Shown one piece after another: positions 6,168-9,922 of a DNA stretch of 9,922 bases. Numbering within the stretch: position 1 is the stretch's first letter; every line of letters begins with the position of its first letter. The DNA comes from Candidatus Solibacter sp. GTDB lineage: Bacteria; Acidobacteriota; Terriglobia; Bryobacterales; Bryobacteraceae. Under the pieces are notes generated by a model, which made no database searches, had not been told where the DNA came from, and worked only from the letters and a program-made list of their open reading frames with translations. Both the position numbers and the translations under genes were made by a program. The stretch covers positions 1 through 9,922 of the forward strand of contig JADGNS010000087.1 of the NCBI GenBank assembly GCA_017883355.1. The letters are read 5' to 3'.

Positions 6168-8429
6168 TTATAGGTTCCACCAATACGTCCACTTCAGCAC
6201 GAGCGCGCGATTCCGGACAGAGAACAACCCGGGAATGTTCTGGCCCGGTTGCAGGTAGTCGGGCATGTAGTTGTCAGTCCAGACCAGAAACACGTCGGAT
6301 GCCGGTTTGTAGCGCCACTGCACACGCGTATTTACGTTCAGGTTCTTCTGCTGTTCATTGTACTGAACGAATGTTGTGAGATAGAGCGTATTGGTCAGCG
6401 TGACATCGAATCGCGGACCAATCAGCCAGAAGGTGGTCTGTCCCCACGGCTGCCGCAGACGGATGTCGTTGTAACTCACGGCGCCGGCCAGACTGACAAA
6501 CGGTTGGAAGCGATATCCTATCGTGCCGCTCAAGTTGAGCCTCGTTCCGCCGGCGTAGTAGCCCCCGTACAGCGACGAGAAACCATAGCGGAACACACTC
6601 TGCGGCTTCGAGTTGAACTTCGTCGTCCAGAACTTCCAGCGATGCACACTGCCAGGGTCCAGCTTCTCGCGACCGGAATTGGTCGGGTCGAAAGGTTGTA
6701 GCAACCGGACGTAGTCGGCGCCGGCCGACGCCGTGAAAACGCTGAGGCCCCGCAGTGTCACTGTGTAACCCAGCGTGGTCTCATAGTCGCTGAGTTTCCC
6801 CGGCCAGTCGAAGAAGTTGCTGCTGTTCAAAGTAGGGCCATGACTCAAGACAGGGCCACCCTCCGGCAGGAACGTATAGGAAATTGTGGTCGAACCCCGA
6901 TGATAGCCGCTCCGCGGTACGTAGCCCACTTCGGCACTATACTTCTGGTCGACATTTTCCATCTGGCCGTTGATCAGCCAGCGGCGGCTGTTGTACTGCA
7001 AATGACCCGCGTACACGGCGCCGCTGCCCTGATTGCCGGATGAGAACGACTTCAGGTACAGCAGTTTACCGGTCCACAAATTATCCGCCGATGCCAGGTT
7101 GTATTCGATTCCGAGGTTTCGGTTGTGACTCGAGCGCGCGGGCGGCTTTTGCGCCGATTGGTAGCTTGAAGACTCTTTGTCCACCAGCATAAAGCCGATG
7201 TTCGAACGGGAGAAGACGCGGCGCTGCAGGGCCAGGACGGCGAAGTTCTGCGGCGGCGCACCCAGGTCATCCGCTGCTCCTGTCTGCATGTCCATCACGC
7301 CGAGGCGCCAGTCTTTGTCCAACTTCCCGCTCAGACGAGTTCCGAAACGGATCGGCACTCCACCGAGGCCAATCCGCCGGCTGAAGAACGGACGAATGGT
7401 GGCATACCCGAAGTTCGTGAACTGGTCCCCATTTTCGAGGAAGAACTGCCGCTTTTCAGGGAAGAATAACTCGTAGCGGCTGAGATCGGTCACCTGCTGG
7501 TCGACGTCGACTTGGGAGAAATCGGGATTCACGGTCAAATCCAGGTTGAGGGCCGAACCGATGGCCACCTTTCCATCGATTCCGATGTCCCGCCGGGCAG
7601 TCGAGGGCGTGTTCGCTTCGTAGTCGCGGCTGATACCGCCGAGCGCATACGGGATCAACGAGATGTTGGGGCCCGGGGACGGAGGCGCCTCGTCCCACAG
7701 CAGAACGCCGGCCAATGCCAGCGCCGCGGTTGGAAACTGGCGTCCTATCGGAGTCCACGAGGACTTCTCCGTGGTCTTCAGATCGAGACGGCTGAAGTTG
7801 ACGCCCCACCGTGTGATGCCCTTCTTATAACGAATGCTCTTGAACGGGATGGCGATTTCCAATTCATAGCGATCCTGGTAATTCTTAACCGCGGAGGTCC
7901 ACTTGTTATCCCAACTCAGGTTCGCTTTGCCCCCTTCGTAGAGCAGGCCATCCCACTGCGCTCCCGCGGCATTGACTCCGAAAGTGAAGCCGTTGGTCTG
8001 GTCGTCGAAGGTGTCGAGGAAGAAGATGAAGTTGTCGTTGTTGACAAACGACCAGTCGCGCCGGAGCGACTCCACCATATAGGGCCCGGGAACATCGCCG
8101 TAGTAGCAGATGGCGCTGAGGTACAAGTGACGATCGTCGTACGCCATGCGAACATCGGTGCGCACTTTCGCCCGGCCGGTGTCCATCGGCAACACCATCC
8201 AGAAATTGCCCGCAACCTCGGCCGATTGCCAGGCTGGTTCGTGCGCGCTGCCGTCGATCACGATCGGCGATGGCGCACGATGAACGTGCAACTGGTACGC
8301 CTCATTCTGCTTCTGTGCCGCCGCACCAACTGAACCAGGAAGCAGGCACGCCCAGAGCCCTATCGCATGGATGGTTGCTCGTGCGGCCAGCCGAGGCCGC
8401 AGCCCGGGTTTCCCGCTCGCGGCGCTCAT
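6168..8429 (-). CDS. DUF5916 outer-membrane protein with N-terminal CBM9-like domain
   Basis: The 753-residue product begins at an ATG with GGAAG nine bases upstream and a signal peptide (basic residues 7-20, hydrophobic HAIGLWACLLPGSVGAAA, cleavage near residue 38). The frame continues to a TTG at 8552, but those 41 codons would bury the signal peptide. Residues about 56-250 match the carbohydrate-binding family 9-like fold (PIVIDGSAHEPAW, AYDDRHLYLSAICY, YELEIAIPFKSIRY). Residues from about 255 are the DUF5916 region, with its hallmark NPDFSQVDVDQQV and LFFPEKRQFFLEN (about 302-333), followed by alternating aromatic/polar strands typical of a beta-barrel and an aromatic end (LVLKWTYWWNL) like an outer-membrane insertion signal. 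The family has no firmly established biochemical role known to me. Ligand binding or uptake at the outer membrane is inference, supported by the propeller kinase directly downstream. Confidence 0.88.
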   Translation of the reverse strand: MSAASGKPGLRPRLAARATIHAIGLWACLLPGSVGAAAQKQNEAYQLHVHRAPSPIVIDGSAHEPAWQSAEVAGNFWMVLPMDTGRAKVRTDVRMAYDDRHLYLSAICYYGDVPGPYMVESLRRDWSFVNNDNFIFFLDTFDDQTNGFTFGVNAAGAQWDGLLYEGGKANLSWDNKWTSAVKNYQDRYELEIAIPFKSIRYKKGITRWGVNFSRLDLKTTEKSSWTPIGRQFPTAALALAGVLLWDEAPPSPGPNISLIPYALGGISRDYEANTPSTARRDIGIDGKVAIGSALNLDLTVNPDFSQVDVDQQVTDLSRYELFFPEKRQFFLENGDQFTNFGYATIRPFFSRRIGLGGVPIRFGTRLSGKLDKDWRLGVMDMQTGAADDLGAPPQNFAVLALQRRVFSRSNIGFMLVDKESSSYQSAQKPPARSSHNRNLGIEYNLASADNLWTGKLLYLKSFSSGNQGSGAVYAGHLQYNSRRWLINGQMENVDQKYSAEVGYVPRSGYHRGSTTISYTFLPEGGPVLSHGPTLNSSNFFDWPGKLSDYETTLGYTVTLRGLSVFTASAGADYVRLLQPFDPTNSGREKLDPGSVHRWKFWTTKFNSKPQSVFRYGFSSLYGGYYAGGTRLNLSGTIGYRFQPFVSLAGAVSYNDIRLRQPWGQTTFWLIGPRFDVTLTNTLYLTTFVQYNEQQKNLNVNTRVQWRYKPASDVFLVWTDNYMPDYLQPGQNIPGLFSVRNRALVLKWTYWWNL

Positions 8430-8688
8430 CTTTGACTGCTTCCGTTTTGACGGCGCCGTGCGCGACGCTCGAATTGGCGTTCCACTTCCGTGCGAGGCGT
8501 GGGCTCCAGCTTTCCATCTTGTTGGAGTATCCGATTCACTGTTTCCCCACAATCACCGTAACACCCGGCGCCCGGCAGGCAGCAGCCGGCAGGTCAACCA
8601 CGGCGGCCTCAGTTGTTCAGACGCCGAGGCGGCAGACTTGTTCCGTGCCCTGCACCCGCGCGTTTCTTCCGTGCCACAATAGGGCTGC
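8430..8688. other. Divergent intergenic region between the DUF5916 and methyltransferase genes
   Basis: Both flanking genes must start from this 259-bp stretch unless the DUF5916 protein uses the upstream TTG. I see no strong sigma-70 pair on either strand. The best plus-strand -10 is CACAAT at about 8680, ten bases or fewer from the methyltransferase ATG. The best minus-strand candidate is a GATACT hexamer near 8530, matching TATAAT at four of six bases. A short direct repeat CCGGCAGG occurs at 8572-8579 and 8586-8593. No RNA gene or convincing small ORF is seen. Confidence 0.4.
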
Positions 8689-9648
8689 ATGACCGAATTC
8701 GTCTGCAATGTATGCGGATCTCGCAACGCTATAGCTGAGTTCGCTACCGAGCCGGCGAGTTGCGCTTGCGGATCGAACGTACGCACGCGTGCGCTGATTC
8801 ACCTGCTCTCGATGGAGCTGTTTGGCCGCAACCTGATACTGCCGGACTTCCCGCGGCTAAGATCGGTAAGCGCGCTGGGCATGTCGGACAAGGAGTGCTA
8901 CGCGTCCATCCTGCAAGAGAAGTTCGATTACCGGAACACGTTCTACGATCGGGAGCCGCGGCTCGATTTTTCCAAGCCCCACCCCGACCTTTATGGAACG
9001 CTCGATTTCGTCCTGTCCGCCGATGTTCTGGAGCATGTAGCGCCGCCCGTCGAGACCACCTTGAAGGAGGTCTTCCGTATGCTGAAGCCTCACGGGTTCC
9101 TGGTGGCGACGGTCCCTTGCAGTTCCGACCAGGTTTTGCGGGAGCACTACCCCGATCTCTACGAGTATCGCGTTTTGCCCCTGGGAGGCGCGCCGGTGCT
9201 GGTGAACCGGCGCCGCGACGGGCGCCTGGAGGTCACCGACGGCCTGGCATTCCACGGAGGGGTGGGGGCCACTTTGGAGATGCGGCAATTCACGGTAGCG
9301 GCGCTTTACGAGAAGCTCCTGGGATCGGGGTTCACCAACGTGCGCTTCTTCAACCAGAATGTTCCGGAGTTTGGCATTCTGTTCGATTATGACGTCTCGC
9401 AACCTCTGATCGCCGCAAAGGAGCAGGCATTTGCGCTGACCGGCGCCGCACGTACGGAAATCATCGAGCTGTGGCGCAGCGCCGAGGACCGGGCATCGCG
9501 CGAACGTCAGCTTGCGGCAAGCGCCGAAGATCTGGCGCGCGATGCCCGCGCCCTGAATGAAACGCAGGGCGCGCAAATTGGCATGGCTTCCCGATCGCGA
9601 TGGCTCAGACTCGGGCGCGCTCTTGGCGTGGGTCCAAAATTGACGTAG
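8689..9648 (+). CDS. Class I SAM-dependent methyltransferase with N-terminal four-cysteine cluster
   Basis: The 319-residue cytoplasmic product starts at an ATG preceded by AGGG four bases away. Residues 6-27 have CxxC (C6, C9) and CxC (C25, C27), a plausible zinc-binding knuckle. The methyltransferase part (about 55-220) shows the late Rossmann motifs clearly: LDFVLSADVLEHV (105-117) and FRMLKPHGFLVATVP (129-143). The usual glycine-rich SAM loop is replaced by SVSALGMSDKE (59-69), so cofactor binding would use a divergent loop. Residues about 240-295 are Ala/Glu/Arg-rich and likely helical or coiled coil. The tail SRSRWLRLGRALGVGP resembles C-terminal tails I associate with methyltransferases and glycosyltransferases of surface-polysaccharide clusters, but that link is from memory and inference. 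No glycosyltransferase lies in the window, so the substrate is unknown. Confidence 0.8.
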   Translation: MTEFVCNVCGSRNAIAEFATEPASCACGSNVRTRALIHLLSMELFGRNLILPDFPRLRSVSALGMSDKECYASILQEKFDYRNTFYDREPRLDFSKPHPDLYGTLDFVLSADVLEHVAPPVETTLKEVFRMLKPHGFLVATVPCSSDQVLREHYPDLYEYRVLPLGGAPVLVNRRRDGRLEVTDGLAFHGGVGATLEMRQFTVAALYEKLLGSGFTNVRFFNQNVPEFGILFDYDVSQPLIAAKEQAFALTGAARTEIIELWRSAEDRASRERQLAASAEDLARDARALNETQGAQIGMASRSRWLRLGRALGVGPKLT

Positions 9649-9658
9649 AGACGCCGCA

Positions 9659-9681
9659 CGGGGCAGGGTAACCCAGCCCCG
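9659..9681 (+). terminator. Strong GC hairpin after the methyltransferase gene
   Basis: CGGGGC (9659-9664) pairs with GCCCCG (9676-9681), and GGG (9666-9668) with CCC (9672-9674) around a TAA loop, with one A-A mismatch between the two stems. It begins 11 bases after the methyltransferase stop. No T-run follows, so Rho-independent termination is uncertain. It could equally be an mRNA 3'-end stabiliser. Confidence 0.45.
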
Positions 9682-9730
9682 GGTCTGTGCGCCATTCAAT
9701 AGTTTGGTATCCTCAAACACTTAAAGCCAT

Positions 9731-9922
9731 ATGAAGAAAATACTACTCGTTGCACCCCTGCTATTCCTGGCTCCCCTGCTGTCGGTCGCGCAGCAGACGG
9801 AGAAGGTCGATCTCAACACAATCCATCGAATTAAGGAAGAAGCCCTGGGGCGGAATTCCAAGGTGATGGACCACGCGTTTTACCTCACCGATGTGAATGG
9901 TCCGCGGCTGCAGAATTCGAAG
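9731..9922 (+). CDS. Secreted M28-family metallopeptidase, 3' end beyond the window
   Basis: The 64 visible codons begin with a clear Sec signal peptide (MKKILLVAPLLFLAPLLSVA, likely cut before QQ). They continue with VDLNTIHRIKEEALG, VMDHAFYLTDVNGPRL and NSK, the characteristic N-terminal segment of secreted M28 zinc exopeptidases of the type that often carry a PA domain. The catalytic zinc ligands lie past the edge, so activity cannot be checked. No strong Shine-Dalgarno sequence precedes the ATG. The gene is 82 bp after the methyltransferase on the same strand, with a hairpin between, so it is probably a separate unit. With the aminopeptidase, it makes two secreted exopeptidase genes in this window. 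Confidence 0.8.
   Translation, partial: MKKILLVAPLLFLAPLLSVAQQTEKVDLNTIHRIKEEALGRNSKVMDHAFYLTDVNGPRLQNSK

Noticed and set aside
7512..8333. Plus-strand ORF of 273 codons opposite the DUF5916 gene
   Set aside because: It is antisense to the well-matched CBM9-like/DUF5916 coding frame and shows no motifs of its own.
8430..8552. N-terminal 41-codon extension of the DUF5916 protein from a TTG start
   Set aside because: It would place a hydrophilic segment ahead of a good signal peptide; the ATG at 8429 fits better.
8572..8593. CCGGCAGG direct repeat as an operator
   Set aside because: Eight GC-rich bases repeated once in a high-GC region can arise by chance, and no promoter is clearly positioned against it.
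8857..9720. Minus-strand ORF of 287 codons opposite the methyltransferase gene
   Set aside because: It has no recognisable domain and is antisense to a gene with clear methyltransferase motifs.

Overview
The window looks like high-GC chromosomal DNA from a Gram-negative soil-type bacterium, most likely an Acidobacteriota member of the Solibacter/Bryobacterales kind. That placement is inferred from the gene mix: an LPS gene, a DUF5916 outer-membrane protein, a giant two-propeller hybrid histidine kinase and secreted exopeptidases. No marker gene is present to prove it. There are six protein genes and no RNA genes, insertion sequences, prophage genes or CRISPR arrays.

Left part (1-2432): the C-terminal three quarters of lpxK (lipid A 4'-kinase) on the plus strand runs convergently, 19 bp apart, into a secreted Xaa-Pro aminopeptidase on the minus strand. 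The aminopeptidase carries a Gly/Pro-rich linker built partly from a 21-bp tandem duplication. Its start is set by a GGAGGG ribosome site before a GTG codon. A perfect TATAAT lies 24 bp upstream, with two copies of ATAGGCGCGCCGG against it.

Middle part (2560-8429, minus strand): a DUF5916 outer-membrane protein with an N-terminal CBM9-like domain is followed 47 bp later by a 1186-residue hybrid histidine kinase. The kinase has fourteen propeller blades, a Y_Y_Y domain, one membrane helix, HisKA, HATPase_c and a receiver domain. The pair looks like one transcription unit: an envelope ligand-binding protein and its possible periplasmic sensor. No DNA-binding output partner is visible. The aminopeptidase lies downstream on the same strand but appears to have its own promoter.

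Right part (8430-9922, plus strand): after a 259-bp divergent intergenic region comes a SAM-dependent methyltransferase with an N-terminal four-cysteine cluster. A strong hairpin follows, then the first 64 codons of a secreted M28-family metallopeptidase cut by the window edge.

Nothing here is clearly a new defence or mobile system. The most interesting items are the repeat-decorated aminopeptidase promoter, the DUF5916/propeller-kinase pair, and the unusual methyltransferase.
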